Shown here piece by piece: positions 20,191 through 30,844 of a stretch of DNA of 64,000 nt (position 1 is its first letter; the number at the start of each line of letters is the position of its first letter). A program made the translations under genes and the position numbers. The notes below the pieces were generated by a model, which was not told the DNA's origin, did no database searches, and saw nothing but the letters and a program-made list of their open reading frames with translations. This DNA comes from Bog-756 sp963718405 (lineage in GTDB: Bacteria; Actinomycetota; Acidimicrobiia; Acidimicrobiales; RAAP-2), in NCBI GenBank assembly GCA_963718405.1, contig CAVQYZ010000001.1, forward strand, positions 1 through 64,000. Reading direction: 5' to 3'.

Positions 20191-20259
20191 TCGCCGCTCG
20201 GAGCATATTGTCATCAGCCGCTCATTTCGTCGATTCACCTCTCGGGTGGCCCCGAGTCT

Positions 20260-20454
20260 CTAAGTCAACTCCTCGGCATGATGGGCGCAGGCATCGACTT
20301 CCCATCCTTTGCCTTTCCGATCGACGAACCGACCGCGGCGGACGATGGGATCGGGACAGTGGGCAGCGTGCCCTACCCCAGAATGGACGAATCGGAAGCA
20401 CTGCCCGGGTGCAACGTAGAAGGCCTCCGCGTAGTGAGGGGCTCGATTGATCAC
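20260..20454 (-). CDS. Small Cys/His hypothetical protein
   Basis: 64 residues from GTG 20454. The sequence contains CFRFVHSGVGHAAHCPDPIV, then RRGRFVDRKGKGWEVDACAH, a Cys/His spacing that recalls small conserved actinobacterial proteins of unknown function. Metal binding is possible but not shown. The ribosome site is weak. It lies downstream of the acetyltransferase at 20595 on the same strand, 140 bp away. Confidence 0.45.
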   Translation of the reverse strand: MINRAPHYAEAFYVAPGQCFRFVHSGVGHAAHCPDPIVRRGRFVDRKGKGWEVDACAHHAEELT

Positions 20455-20594
20455 TCTGCGATGCTATCTCTCGGAACCGACAACGACTCTGAGGTGGCCT
20501 ATGCGGTTCATTTCGGGGCCGTCTTTGAACGCAGACGACCTGATGCGCAGCGTCGGAGGTGAGGGTCGGTTGGCCGTTTCCTGCCGGGGAGGGC

Positions 20595-21137
20595 CTACAG
20601 GTGCCGTATAACGATCGCTGGGACTCCAGCCACCAAGGTCGCCGGAGGTACGTCGTGGGTGACGACCGCACCGGCGGCGACAACAGAATCTGCACCGATG
20701 GTCACGCCGGGCAGGACCGTGGCGGCTGTTCCGATCCAGACGTTTGTTTCAACGGCGATCGGCTCCACGGTGATATACGCCCGCCGTTTATCCGGTTCGA
20801 CGGGGTGACCGGCAGTGACCAGGTTGACGTTGTTGGCGATCATGACCTCGTCGGCTATATCGATAGCTCCATGACCGGTAAACATGCACTGGTAACCGAT
20901 GAAGACGGCCTGACCGAGGGTGATGTTCAGCCCGCAATCAGCGTAGAAGGGTGGGATGAGCGTGAACCGGTCGCCGACGGGCTTGCCGATCAGCTCCTCG
21001 AAGGCTTGTCGGATCGACTCGGTTTCGTCCATGCAGTATCTGCTGAGCTCGGAGGAAAGTCGGGTTGCCACCTTGATTCGTTCGAAGATGGCGCGAAACT
21101 CCGGCGACCTGGCTCCGATCCACTTGCTTTCGTCCAT
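20595..21137 (-). CDS. Hexapeptide-repeat O-acetyltransferase (maltose/galactoside type)
   Basis: 180 residues from ATG 21137, with GGGAGGAGG upstream. An N-terminal helical part (residues about 1-60, SRYCMDETESIRQAFEELIG) precedes a left-handed beta-helix of hexapeptide repeats (ITLGQAVFIG, VMIANNVNLVTAGH, VWIGTAATVLPGVTIGADSV). This is the maltose acetyltransferase/LacA/NodL fold. The catalytic His of the family is seen in NLVTAGHPVEP (about residue 110). It transfers acetyl from acetyl-CoA to a sugar hydroxyl, probably for surface glycans or detoxification. Complete and of normal length. Confidence 0.8.
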   Translation of the reverse strand: MDESKWIGARSPEFRAIFERIKVATRLSSELSRYCMDETESIRQAFEELIGKPVGDRFTLIPPFYADCGLNITLGQAVFIGYQCMFTGHGAIDIADEVMIANNVNLVTAGHPVEPDKRRAYITVEPIAVETNVWIGTAATVLPGVTIGADSVVAAGAVVTHDVPPATLVAGVPAIVIRHL

Positions 21138-21478
21138 TCGCTTCCTCCTCCCACCGGCCGTTGGCCTGGCGAGGCTATGCCTCGGTAACGTGTCGCAGTT
21201 GGATGCGGCATAGGGGTCCCAGCTCAGTCTGGGCGCTCGCCCACGGGACCAGAACGTTGCCTTTCAGCTGCTCCCGGAGGGATGGCCGTCGGTTCACCGC
21301 CAGTCTCTGGGCAACCGAACGCCGCATAGGGAAGACGCCGCGGTAGCTAGCCCAAAGCCAACCTCGAGCTCTGCCACCCTGAAGGCAATGGAGTGGTGGT
21401 TACGAGTACGACTTGACGGACTAACTAACTGGGGGCCCGGACCAAACTCGTGGAGAGCCCCATCGCATATGGACAGGC

Positions 21479-23591
21479 TCAGGTGTATTTGGGAAGCGCC
21501 AGCTTGGCGGCCAAAACCTTTATCAGATAGGCCGAGTAGGCCTGGGTGATGTGGTAGTCGTCGTAATAGACCTCGTACCTCCCAATCACCGTTGTGCACG
21601 TCGTCGAGCAGAACCATGGAATGACGCTGACATACCTGGCACCCACGCGTTGTGCCGCCTTCAATTCGGCCGCATTGGTTTGGACCAGGTACTGCGGTAA
21701 AGGTGACGAGCAGGCTTGAACGTCTGTCGTGTGGCCCAGGAGGCACACCGGGGGGCTGATGGAGAAGCTGGGGATGTTCCCGAGGACGAGGATTCTTGCG
21801 CGCCGGTACCGCTATCTGCTTAAGCGTGTTGACCATGCCCTCCTCCCACTGCGCAGCTGTGTAGTCGCCTCCTCCCGGTTTGCTGAAGGGTTCCTGGGTG
21901 ACAACGACCAGATCGGGTTGGAGTTGGCGAATTCGCCGGAGGGCAAACTGGTGCCATTGGGCGCATTGCACGTATATGCCGTTGGGCTCGTTGGTATTAG
22001 GCGGAGTTCCGTAGGGGAGCATGTTGGCCGGACACCAGCCCTTGCTGAGTAGGACCAACTTCCAGTGGTATTCGGTAGCGATCTGATTCATCGCGTAGAA
22101 CCACATATCGGCGTGAGAATCGCCATAGAGGACCATGGTGTGCGTGCCGTGGGGGTCGCCGAACGTGCAGGATGGGGCGGTGGTCACACTGGCCAGCGGA
22201 AAGCAGATCCCCTCCAGGCCCCCGAAATCACTGGATACGTCGGCCAGTGGGGGAGTCAGGTTGTCGGGTACGGAGGTAATGCTTGTCGCTGTCTTGACTG
22301 CCTGCAACACTTCCGACTCCGACGATGCTGGAGCAGGGAGCTGCCGAGCGTTGAATGTTCCCGGGCTCTGACTACTGTTGAAATGAAGTTCCGCCGTGGC
22401 GACGCCCAGCGAGACGACAATCAGCAGCGCACCAAGACCGAGCGGCAACCACGAAGCAGAACGACGAGAACGACCGAAGGATGCCCGCCGGATCGGTGCT
22501 TCGACCAGATAGTACGAACAGACGGCGGCGCCCAGGGCCACCAGCAGCCAGACGATATTGCGGCTGAACGGCAAGCTGGATCTTCCGGCGGCATCGGCGG
22601 CGATGATCAAGATCGGCCAGTGCCAGATATAGATCGAGTACGAGAGCTTTCCGAGCCATTGAGCCGGCGCTGTCCTCAACACCCCTTCGGCAGCCCATCG
22701 AGCCCCGTTGGTTCCCCCGGCAATGACCAGGCACGCTCCTACGACCGGAACTGCCGCCCACGAGCCAGGGAACTGGGTAGTGGCGTTGAAATCGACTGCG
22801 GCGAATACGATTGCCGCCAGGCCCAGCCAGGTGATGGCGGCGCCGATTGGACGTGGGATCTTGAGGAGCCAGTTGGTTCCCACCGCCAGCAGAGCGCCGA
22901 GGGCCAGTTCCCAGGCGCGTGTAAGCGGCGAGTAGTACGCCACGGTCGGATTGGTCGCCGTTTGCGCTACCGATAGTCCGAACGAGACAACGATGACCAC
23001 GCCCAGCCCGGCGACCAGCTTGGCCTGTTGACTCCATCGGGTGCGGATGGAAGCCAAGACCATGAAGAGCAGCGGATAGACCAGGTAGAACTGCTCTTCG
23101 ACAGCCAGGGACCAGAAGTTGAGCAGTGGCGACGGGGGCTGTTGTGCTGCCAGATAACCCGTACCAGCCCGGGCGAAGTGAAAGTTCGCCAAAAATACCG
23201 CCGTCCACCGGGCATCTATTGCCGTCGGGTATCCGTATGCGGCCCCAAGGACCGCGTAAACGGCGATGACAGTTACCGTGATGGCAAGGGTGGCTGCCGG
23301 GATGATTCGTCGGCTCCGGCGGCCGTAGAAGCTGAGGAGCGAAGTCCTGTGCGACTTGGCTCGTTCTCTCAACAGGAGCCCCGTAATGACGAAGCCCGAG
23401 ATCACGAAGAACACGTCGACACCGACGTACCCACCGCTCAGGCCATGGAGCCCGGCGTGATAGAGGACGACCAGTAAGACCGCCAAAGCTCGGAGCCCTT
23501 GGATGTCGGGACGAAATCGACGGTCACCCGGCGCGGTTCCAGCCTCGTAGACGGGTCTGGTGAGGGGTTCGTCCTCAACCGCAGTGGCCAC
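21479..23591 (-). CDS. Acyltransferase 3 plus SGNH domain, one frameshift
   Basis: About 703 residues after repair, from GTG 23591. Residues about 25-370 form an acyltransferase-3 domain with about ten helices (DIQGLRALAVLLVVLYHAG with the active His, FFVISGFVITGLLL, NFWSLAVEEQFYLVYPLLF). A periplasmic-side SGNH hydrolase-type domain follows (VLYGDSHADMWF with the catalytic Ser, DDYHITQAYSAYL with the Asp/His pair). This OafA/OafB layout O-acetylates surface polysaccharides. The frame shifts +1 at 21795/21794 (AAG or AAA, both Lys). Read uncorrected, the frame runs on to 21294 and loses the catalytic Asp/His motif. Confidence 0.8.
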
Positions 23592-24201
23592 GTCTGCGCC
23601 CTAATCCCGCCACGAGAGGGAGGACGAGCACATCGTCTGCCTGCGACTCGTCAGGTGAGGCGACACTACGTGATGTTCACGCGGGCCCCCGATGAGGGGT
23701 CTGAGATTGGGGCTGTTGCCGAGCATCTGGAGGGTGACATCAACCTTCTTGAGGACTGACACCACCGTAATTGATGTCGGTGCGAAATGTGGGCCATGAA
23801 CGCTTTGGACGCCGGAGGCTCCCTCGGCCAGTCACGCCGGGTCGCAAGTGGCTAGAAGCATCTGGGCTGGCTTCGGACGAGAGTGCTCTGGGGGTGGGTC
23901 GAGATGCGCAGCGTGCCGGCTGCCGTGCTCAGATTGGGTTGCCAGGGGAGGCATCGTTGGTAGACCCCGCGGTTGAGCGGATGCCCCACTTGAACCTCGG
24001 GCGTCATCAATGTGACGAGCGAGTCGACCGTCGTTAGAGGGAGTGCATCGTTGGGACGCTCTGCGGCCAGTTCCATGGTGGCTGGTTTCAAAACGGCGAC
24101 GAGCGAGAAGGCAGGCGTGCAGACAAGTAGCCAATGCACGCTTCTCGCCTTGATCCAGTTCTGTTCGTTTACCGTTAGCGGAACAGGGAACAATCGTCAC
24201 C
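23592..24201. other. Divergent intergenic region, no convincing gene
   Basis: 610 bp between the acyltransferase and the lipoprotein gene. Open frames exist on both strands, for example minus 24193-23852, but none has a good start or a recognisable motif and codon use is not gene-like. It may hold promoters for both neighbours or a decayed gene. Confidence 0.3.
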
Positions 24202-25089
24202 ATGAGCAAACGAACAGTATCTGCGGGAGTTGCCTGTCTTCTCTCCGGGACCGCCATGGTCGTTGCCGGATGCGGGACCGGTGGAGGCTCTGCATCCAGC
24301 GATCAGCCGACGCGAACAGTATTGACTGCCTATACGGCCACCGTGAAGGCCAAGACGGCCAAGGTGGCCTTTCGCGAGTCGATCAGCTCTACCAGCACCA
24401 GTGGTTCGAATGAATCGCTGAACGTGACGGGAGCCGGCGTAATCGATCTGACACATCAAGGTTTTGCGCTGCAGCTGAACTCTCCGAGCGGTGGGAGCGA
24501 ACAGATCGTTGAGACCGGAGGGGTGGTATACGTCAAAGTTCCTCCGACTTCGCAGAGTCAGATCCCTGGCGACAAGCCGTGGATAAGCGTAAACCTCAAC
24601 CAGGTCGATGAGGCGAAGCTGGGGAAGTCCCTTGCCCAGCTATCTACGGAGAGCTCGGACAATCCCGCCCAGATCCTCTCCAACCTGGCCGGGGTGTCCA
24701 ATAGCGTGGTCAAGGTGGGCGCGGCCACGATCGATGGCGTCGATACCTCGGAGTACAAGGCCACAATTGACCTGGCCAAAGAGGCCGCGAAGGTATCTGC
24801 CAAGGACGGCTCAAAAGCTGGGCAAGGCATCAGTCAGGAAGCTCAGGCGCTGGGCACGAAAACGCTTCCGGTACTGGTGTGGGTCGACTCGAAGGGTCTG
24901 GTGAGACAGATCAGTGAGAAGGTCCCGATCCCAGCGGCTAGTGCAGGAGCCAGCAATGGATCCGGCTCGGCAACCATTACCATGACGTTCTCGGACTTCG
25001 GCGCCCCGATCATGCTCACTCCGCCACCCGCCTCCCAGGTGGCGAACATCACGGCTCAGGCCATCCAACAGGCAAAGGCCACTGATTGA
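24202..25089 (+). CDS. Lipoprotein of the LppX/LprG-like type
   Basis: 295 residues. Signal and lipobox: MSKRTVSAGVACLLSGTAMV then VAGC with Cys24. The body has alternating strands and a long mixed segment (VIDLTHQGFALQLNSPSGG, VYVKVPPTSQSQIPGD, TIDGVDTSEYKATIDL, PVLVWVDSKGLVRQISEKV), resembling the half-barrel fold of actinobacterial LppX/LprAFG lipoproteins, which carry lipids or glycolipids across the envelope. Similarity is judged by eye only. The peptidase gene at 25301 follows on the same strand, 211 bp later. Confidence 0.65.
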   Translation: MSKRTVSAGVACLLSGTAMVVAGCGTGGGSASSDQPTRTVLTAYTATVKAKTAKVAFRESISSTSTSGSNESLNVTGAGVIDLTHQGFALQLNSPSGGSEQIVETGGVVYVKVPPTSQSQIPGDKPWISVNLNQVDEAKLGKSLAQLSTESSDNPAQILSNLAGVSNSVVKVGAATIDGVDTSEYKATIDLAKEAAKVSAKDGSKAGQGISQEAQALGTKTLPVLVWVDSKGLVRQISEKVPIPAASAGASNGSGSATITMTFSDFGAPIMLTPPPASQVANITAQAIQQAKATD

Positions 25090-25300
25090 GGTGATGGCCC
25101 GAACCGGCCGCGTGAAGTGTCTCACCGGCCGTGGGATGCAGGGACCTACGGTCCGGTGACGCACTACGGGCGAGAAACATCAGCCGTAGCGTGAGGCGAG
25201 TGCCGACGAGTCCCGAACTGCCGGGCCGTCGTGGCGGAGGGCGGTGGTATTCTGGCGCTGGTTGCCGTACTGGCCGATAGTCGGATGGGAGGGCGGGTGC

Positions 25301-26716
25301 ATGGGGCGTCGTCGGGGCGGTGTGGCGGTGACGAGCGGCCATCGAGGAGCCCGGTCAGCCCGGCCAGCTGTGCGAAGTCGATGGACACGTTCATCGGTGG
25401 CGGGCGGTTCGGTTCTGGCTCTCGGGGCCATGTGCGCGCTGGCGGTCGGGCCAGCCTCGGTTCCGAGTACAGCTATGGAGCGCCCCTTACCCGCTCCGTC
25501 GCCCCTCGCCGTTTTGTTGCCCGGTACCACCACCGCCACTCCGCCAACCGTTGCCCAGTGCGAGGCCAGCGATGGGTACCCGTGCTATGGACCTCCGCAG
25601 CTACAGGCGGCCTACGACATGGAACCGCTTTATAAGGTCGGTCACCAGGGTCAGGGCGAGACGATCGTTCTGGTTGACGCCTACGGATCACCGACAATCG
25701 CCTCAGACCTTGCCGCCTTCGACCATGCCTACGGACTTCCTGCTCCACCATCGTTCAAGATCATCACCCCGGAGGGAAGTCCCACCTCACAGAACGGCGG
25801 CTGGGCCGAAGAGAGCACACTGGATGTCGAGTACTCCCATGCCATGGCGCCCGAAGCAAAGCTTCTCCTCGTCGAAACGCCAGTCAACGAGACAGTCGGT
25901 ACCGCCGGTTTCCCCCAGATCGTCGCGGCCGAGGAGTACGTAATCCAGCACAAGCTCGGCAACGTCATTTCACAGAGCTTTGGTGCCGCGGAGCAGACCT
26001 TCCCGAACAGCAATTCGATCCTGGCTTTGCGGGGCGCCTACACGCTGGCGGCTCAGGACGAGGTGACCGTCCTGGCTTCGACCGGTGACCAGGGTGCCAC
26101 CAGCTCATCGAATGTGAGCGGAAGCCAGGACTTCACCCACCGGGTTGTGAACTGGCCAGCCTCCGACCCGTTGGTCACTGCGGTGGGCGGGACGCAGCTG
26201 CATCTGAATCAAGCCGGTGGCCGCACTGCCCCGGACAACGTGTGGAATGATTCGGCGACTCTCGGAGCTCCAGTGGCCTCGAGTGGGGGAGTATCGTCCG
26301 TATTCGCTCGGCCGGGCTTCCAGGCGGCGGTCTCATCCGTGGTGGGTTCGCGGCGTGGGGTGCCGGATGTGTCCTTGAGTGCAGCTGTGCGCGGGGCGGC
26401 CATTATCTACTTCAAGGGGTCATTCAGCTTGGTAGGAGGAACGAGCGAGGCCTGCCCGTTGTTCGCCGGGATCGTCGCCATTGCCGACCAGGTGGCCGGG
26501 CACAATCTGGGCGATCTCAACCCCAAGCTCTACGCCTTGGGCTCGGGCGCTCCTGGCTTGCCTGACATCACCGTGGGCAACAACTCCGTATCGTTCGTCC
26601 AGGGTGGCAAGTCGTACACGGTCACTGGCTACCGAGCGGCTAAGGGTTATGACCTGGCCAGCGGGCTGGGCACGGTGAACGGCGCCAAACTGGTGGCCGA
26701 ACTAACCGCCAGCTGA
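25301..26716 (+). CDS. Sedolisin-type serine carboxyl peptidase (S53), secreted
   Basis: 471 residues from ATG 25301 with GGGAGG upstream; a GTG at 25244 would add 19 residues with a poor signal. A hydrophobic segment (about residues 32-55) serves as signal or anchor. The S53 catalytic set is complete: Glu171 and Asp175 in WAEESTLDVEYSH, oxyanion Asp263 in STGDQGA, nucleophile Ser382 in GGTSEACPLFAG. Calcium-site residues are likely in KGYDLASGLGTVNG. No large pro-domain precedes the catalytic part, so maturation may differ from classical kumamolisin. S53 enzymes usually work at acid pH. It is likely an extracellular protease. Confidence 0.85.
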   Translation: MGRRRGGVAVTSGHRGARSARPAVRSRWTRSSVAGGSVLALGAMCALAVGPASVPSTAMERPLPAPSPLAVLLPGTTTATPPTVAQCEASDGYPCYGPPQLQAAYDMEPLYKVGHQGQGETIVLVDAYGSPTIASDLAAFDHAYGLPAPPSFKIITPEGSPTSQNGGWAEESTLDVEYSHAMAPEAKLLLVETPVNETVGTAGFPQIVAAEEYVIQHKLGNVISQSFGAAEQTFPNSNSILALRGAYTLAAQDEVTVLASTGDQGATSSSNVSGSQDFTHRVVNWPASDPLVTAVGGTQLHLNQAGGRTAPDNVWNDSATLGAPVASSGGVSSVFARPGFQAAVSSVVGSRRGVPDVSLSAAVRGAAIIYFKGSFSLVGGTSEACPLFAGIVAIADQVAGHNLGDLNPKLYALGSGAPGLPDITVGNNSVSFVQGGKSYTVTGYRAAKGYDLASGLGTVNGAKLVAELTAS

Positions 26717-26980
26717 GTCTCTGACGACCGAGTTGCTGGGTGCAGAGTTTGTGCGAGCCCTCCAACTACGAGGTGCCCGGGGGGACTGATGCACAGCTCG
26801 ATCGACCGCGTCCGGAATGGCCTGGCGCCTGGATGTCCCCCGATGCCGACGGAGTGACCGTGCTCGAAATCAAGCAGGTGACGCTGCCATAACTCTGTTG
26901 GGGGTTTGTCTCCGAGGGCGCCTGGCCCGGGAGCGTCACCGATGTAGTGGCTCTCCGATTCGCCGGCCCGGCCCTGATCG

Positions 26981-27733
26981 CTAGGCGGAGGCGGCTACGC
27001 CTCCCACGATGGGCTGGTTGAGTTGAGCCCCTCCGTGGGAGCCATAGAACCCGGCGTTCCCGTAGGCGAAGATCCCGCCGTCGCTGGCCATGAGCCAGTA
27101 TCCCTTACCGTTGGGGGCAGCAGCCATGCTCACGATGGCGGCGTTGAGCGGAGCTCCTCCGTGGGAGCCTTCGAAACCGGCGTCCCCGTAGGCGAAGATC
27201 CCGCCGTCGCTGGCCACCAGCCAGTAGCCCTGTCCATTGGGCGTGGCGGCCATACCCACGATGGGTGCGTTGAGCGGAGCCCCTCCGTGGGAGCCGTCGA
27301 AACCGGCGTCCCCGTAGGCGAAGATCCCACCGTCTTTGGCCACCAGCCAGTAGCCCCGTCCGTTGGGAGTCGAAGCCATGCCCACAATGGGCTGGTTGAG
27401 CGGAGCCCCTCCGTGGGAGCCGTAGAAGCGGGCGTTCCCGTAGGCGAAGATCCCACCGTCTTTGGCCACCAGCCAGTAGCCCTGTCCGTTGGGGGTGGCG
27501 GCCATGCCCACGATGGGCTGGTTGAGCGGAGACCCCCCGTGGGAGCCGTAGAAGTGGGCGTTCCCGTAGGCGAAGATCCCACCATCGCTGGCCACCAGCC
27601 AGTAGCCCTGCCCATTGGGGGTGGCGGCCATGCCCACAATGGGAGCGTTAAGCGAAGCCCCACCGTGGGAGCCGTAAAAGCCGGCATCCCCGTAGGCGAA
27701 GATCCCACCGTCCTTGGCCACCAACCAGTAACC
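26981..27733 (-). repeat. Six 42-residue repeats (copy set 5)
   Basis: Six near-identical units (GYWLVAKDGGIFAYGDAGFY variants, SHGG instead of STGS). The last unit ends GGVAASA. High DNA identity between units points to recent duplication or gene conversion within this gene. Confidence 0.85.
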
Positions 27734-30700
27734 GGTCGCACCCGGTACGACGGCACTGGACGGCGACGAGGCCGGTCCGATACCCACCGCATTGGTGGCG
27801 GTCACCGTGAAGGTGTAACTGTCCCCGTCAGTAAGGCCGGTGACCACCATCGGACCCGACGAGCCGGTAATGGTCTCCCCGCCATTGGCCGAATTGGTCA
27901 GGTCGGTGGCCTTCACGGTGTAGGAGGTGATGGGTGAGCCGCCGTCGGATGCCGGGGGTGTGAAGCCCACGGAGGCCAGAGCGTTTCCTCCGGTGACAGT
28001 CACTGCGGTCGGAGCACCCGGCGTGGTCGCCGGCACCACGGTCTTGGAAGGCGAGGAGGCCGGGCCGGTTCCCGCCTCGTTGGTGGCCGTCACGGTGAAG
28101 GTGTAGCTGTCACCGTTAGTCAGGCCGGTCACTACCAGTGGGCTGCCGGAACCGGTGGCCGTCCGGCCACCAGTGGCCGTCACCGTGTAGGAGGTGATGG
28201 CCGAACCCCCGTCTGATGCCGGTGGGGTGAAGGCCACCGAAGCCTGGCCGTTGCCGCGGGTGGCCGTCACCTTGGTCGGAGCACCAGGCACACCGGCTGG
28301 CACCACGGCGTTGGACGGGGACGAGGCCAAGCCGGGTCCCGCCGCATTGGTGGCAGTGACCGTGAAGGTATAGCTGTCACCGTTGGTCAGGCCGGTGACC
28401 ACCAAGGGGCTGGACGAACCGGTGACAGTCTGCCCGCCGTGGGCCGGGGTGGTGGAGTCAATGGCCGTCACCTTGTACGAGGTGATGGCCGAACCCCCGT
28501 TCGATGCCGGTGGGGTGAAGGCCACGGAGGCCCGGGCATTACCGCGGGTGGCGATGACGTCGGTCGGGGCCCCCGGCACCAAGTCCGGCACCACGGCGTT
28601 GGAGGCCGACGAGGCCAGTCCGGTGCCCACGGTGTTGGTGGCGGTGACAGTGAAGGTATAGCGGTCACCGTTGGTCAGGCCGGTGACCACCAAGGGGCTG
28701 GACGAACCAGTGACAGTCTGCCCGCCGTGGGCCGGGGTGGTGGAGTCCGTGGCGGTCACCTTGTAGGAGGTGATGGCCGAGCCCCCGTCCGAAGCCGGAG
28801 CGGTGAAGGCCACGGAAGCCTCGGTGTTGCCAGCGGTGGCCGTGCCGATGGTCGGCGCTCCCGGAACGGTGGCCGGCACCACGGCGTTGGAGGCCGACGA
28901 GGCCAGGCCGGTTCCCGCTCCGTTGGTGGCGGTCACGGTGAAGGTGTAACTGTCACCGTTGGTCAAGCCGGTGACCACCAAGGGGCTGGCGGATCCGGAG
29001 ACGGTCTGTCCGCCATTGGCCGGGGTGGTGGAGTCGGTGGCGGTCACCTTGTACGAGGTGATGGCCGAGCCCCCGTCCGAGGCCGGAGCGGTGAAGGCCA
29101 CGGAGGCCTCGGTGTTGCCAGCGGTGGCCGTGCCGATGGTCGGCGCTCCCGGAACGGTGGCCGGCACCACGGCGTTGGAGGGCGACGAGGCCAGGCCGGT
29201 TCCCGCCGCGTTGGTGGCGGTCACGGTGAAGGTATAACTGTCACCGTTGGTCAGGCCGGTGACCACCAAGGGGCTGGCGGATCCGGAGATGGTCTGTCCG
29301 CCATTGGCCGGGGTGGTGGAGTCCGTGGCGGTCACGGTGTAGGAGGTAATGGCTGAGCCACCGTCCGAAGCCGGGGCGGTGAAAGCCACCGAAGCCTGGG
29401 CGTCACCCCCGGTGGCAGTACCGATGGTCGGAGCGCCGGGCACCGCGGCCGGCACCACGGCAGTGGACGGGGTCGAGGGAAGGCCCGTTCCCTGGAAGTT
29501 CGTGGAGGTGACGGTGAAGGTGTACGACGTTCCGTTGGTGAGACCGGTGACTGTGCAGTCGTAGGTGGCCGGCGGGGTCCCCGTGGGAGTCACCGTGCAA
29601 CTCTGGTTGTCGGGTGATGACGTGACTGTGTACGACGTGATGGTGTAGCCACCATCGCCGTAGAAAGGAACGGCGTTGAACGTGACGGTTGCTTGGCTGT
29701 CGCCCGCGGTGGCGGTGACGCCGGTCGGAGCGTCCGGCGCGGAGTAGAAGGTCCAGGTGTCCCCAAGGGTTGAGGAGGAGCTGGTCGTGGTCTGTCCGCC
29801 GAAGAGCACCAGTTGACCGTCGGTCGAATTGTCGGCCATAGATGCATAGGCCCGAGCCGAAGGGCTAGTGGTCGGCGCTTGCTGGACCCAATCGTTGGTT
29901 CCGGTGTACTCCCAGGTGTCGCTCAGAATGGTGCTGCCGTCGTACCCGCCGAAAAGCGTCGGTTCGGCGAGCGTGCCGTTATAGGCCATGGCGGCGTAGG
30001 CGCGGGCTGAGGGGCTGGTAGCCGGGGTCTGTTGGGTCCATCCGCTGGCGGTGTAGGTCCAAGTGTCACCGAGGTAGCTGGTGCCGTTGTACCCACCGAA
30101 AAGGACCAGGGCGCCGGTGCCCTCGGCGTACCCGGTGTCCTCGGCCATGGAGGCGTAAGCGCGCGCCGGGGGAACGGTGCCGGTGTCCTGGGTCCAGGTG
30201 GTGCCATCCCATGTCCAGGTGTCGTTGAGGTAACTGGTGCCGTTGTAGCCGCCGAAGAGCACCACTTGGCCGTCGTAGTACTCCATGGTGGCGCCCGCCC
30301 GCGCCGGCGGACTGGTGGCCGGGGTCTGCTGGGTCCAGGTGGTGCCATCCCATGTCCAGGTGTCGGCGAGGTAGTTGGTCCCGTCGAAACCGCCGAAGAG
30401 GACCGCCCCGTTCGTGGTCCCGCTCTGGGTTCTGGCCAGCGCAGCGTTGATCCGCGCTGACGGGCTCGTGGCCGGAGTGTCCTCGGTCCAAGCCGTACCC
30501 GACCAGATCCACGTCCCGTTCTGGAAGGTGCCGCTGCTGTCTTCCCCACCGAACAGCAGTGATCCACCGTCGGTGATGTCATTGGTCATGGAGGCGTTGG
30601 AGAGTCCGGCAGGACTGCCGGAGGCCGGGGTGACGTTGTTCCACGTGGTGGGGGGGACCGTCGGGGTTGCACCCGCCTGAGTCGGCAGAACCGCCACCGC

Positions 30701-30844
30701 TGCCAGAGCAACGAGCACGGCCGGCACTGCGCGCCACCACGAAGTCATGTGGAGCGCCCGCCCTCGACCGCCCCTCTTCCTCGGTGACCCGCCATTCGGT
30801 GCCTGAACTGAATCCGTCGATGAACCAGAGAACCCCATGGACAT
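26981..30844 (-). CDS. Large secreted kelch/Fn3 protein with six repeats
   Basis: 1287 residues, intact. A signal region with a basic N-terminus (about 30-60) is followed by about six kelch-like repeats (residues about 65-365; LFGGYNGTSYLNDTWTWDG pattern), then seven fibronectin type III domains (about 370-1035; VPGAPTIGTATAGN, ASVAFTAPASDGG) with near-identical DNA in several. It ends with six 42-residue repeats (KDGGIFAYGDAGFYGSHGG). A kelch propeller, Fn3 spacers and a second propeller-like domain fit an extracellular adhesin or polysaccharide-binding protein. No enzyme motif was seen. GGGGTGG upstream of 30844 is a likely ribosome site. It is divergent from the LPFTG protein. Confidence 0.8.
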   Translation of the reverse strand: MSMGFSGSSTDSVQAPNGGSPRKRGGRGRALHMTSWWRAVPAVLVALAAVAVLPTQAGATPTVPPTTWNNVTPASGSPAGLSNASMTNDITDGGSLLFGGEDSSGTFQNGTWIWSGTAWTEDTPATSPSARINAALARTQSGTTNGAVLFGGFDGTNYLADTWTWDGTTWTQQTPATSPPARAGATMEYYDGQVVLFGGYNGTSYLNDTWTWDGTTWTQDTGTVPPARAYASMAEDTGYAEGTGALVLFGGYNGTSYLGDTWTYTASGWTQQTPATSPSARAYAAMAYNGTLAEPTLFGGYDGSTILSDTWEYTGTNDWVQQAPTTSPSARAYASMADNSTDGQLVLFGGQTTTSSSSTLGDTWTFYSAPDAPTGVTATAGDSQATVTFNAVPFYGDGGYTITSYTVTSSPDNQSCTVTPTGTPPATYDCTVTGLTNGTSYTFTVTSTNFQGTGLPSTPSTAVVPAAVPGAPTIGTATGGDAQASVAFTAPASDGGSAITSYTVTATDSTTPANGGQTISGSASPLVVTGLTNGDSYTFTVTATNAAGTGLASSPSNAVVPATVPGAPTIGTATAGNTEASVAFTAPASDGGSAITSYKVTATDSTTPANGGQTVSGSASPLVVTGLTNGDSYTFTVTATNGAGTGLASSASNAVVPATVPGAPTIGTATAGNTEASVAFTAPASDGGSAITSYKVTATDSTTPAHGGQTVTGSSSPLVVTGLTNGDRYTFTVTATNTVGTGLASSASNAVVPDLVPGAPTDVIATRGNARASVAFTPPASNGGSAITSYKVTAIDSTTPAHGGQTVTGSSSPLVVTGLTNGDSYTFTVTATNAAGPGLASSPSNAVVPAGVPGAPTKVTATRGNGQASVAFTPPASDGGSAITSYTVTATGGRTATGSGSPLVVTGLTNGDSYTFTVTATNEAGTGPASSPSKTVVPATTPGAPTAVTVTGGNALASVGFTPPASDGGSPITSYTVKATDLTNSANGGETITGSSGPMVVTGLTDGDSYTFTVTATNAVGIGPASSPSSAVVPGATGYWLVAKDGGIFAYGDAGFYGSHGGASLNAPIVGMAATPNGQGYWLVASDGGIFAYGNAHFYGSHGGSPLNQPIVGMAATPNGQGYWLVAKDGGIFAYGNARFYGSHGGAPLNQPIVGMASTPNGRGYWLVAKDGGIFAYGDAGFDGSHGGAPLNAPIVGMAATPNGQGYWLVASDGGIFAYGDAGFEGSHGGAPLNAAIVSMAAAPNGKGYWLMASDGGIFAYGNAGFYGSHGGAQLNQPIVGGVAASA
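27735..29750 (-). repeat. Seven fibronectin type III domains
   Basis: Seven tandem Fn3 domains of roughly 270-300 bp each. Domains two to six share long identical stretches such as SYTFTVTATN and VVTGLTNGDSYTF. Fn3 arrays act as spacers in secreted bacterial enzymes and adhesins. Confidence 0.75.

Noticed and set aside
27023..29356. Long plus-strand open frames across the kelch/Fn3 gene, Gly- and Val-rich
   Set aside because: Shadows of repetitive minus-strand coding DNA; no start signals or known motifs.
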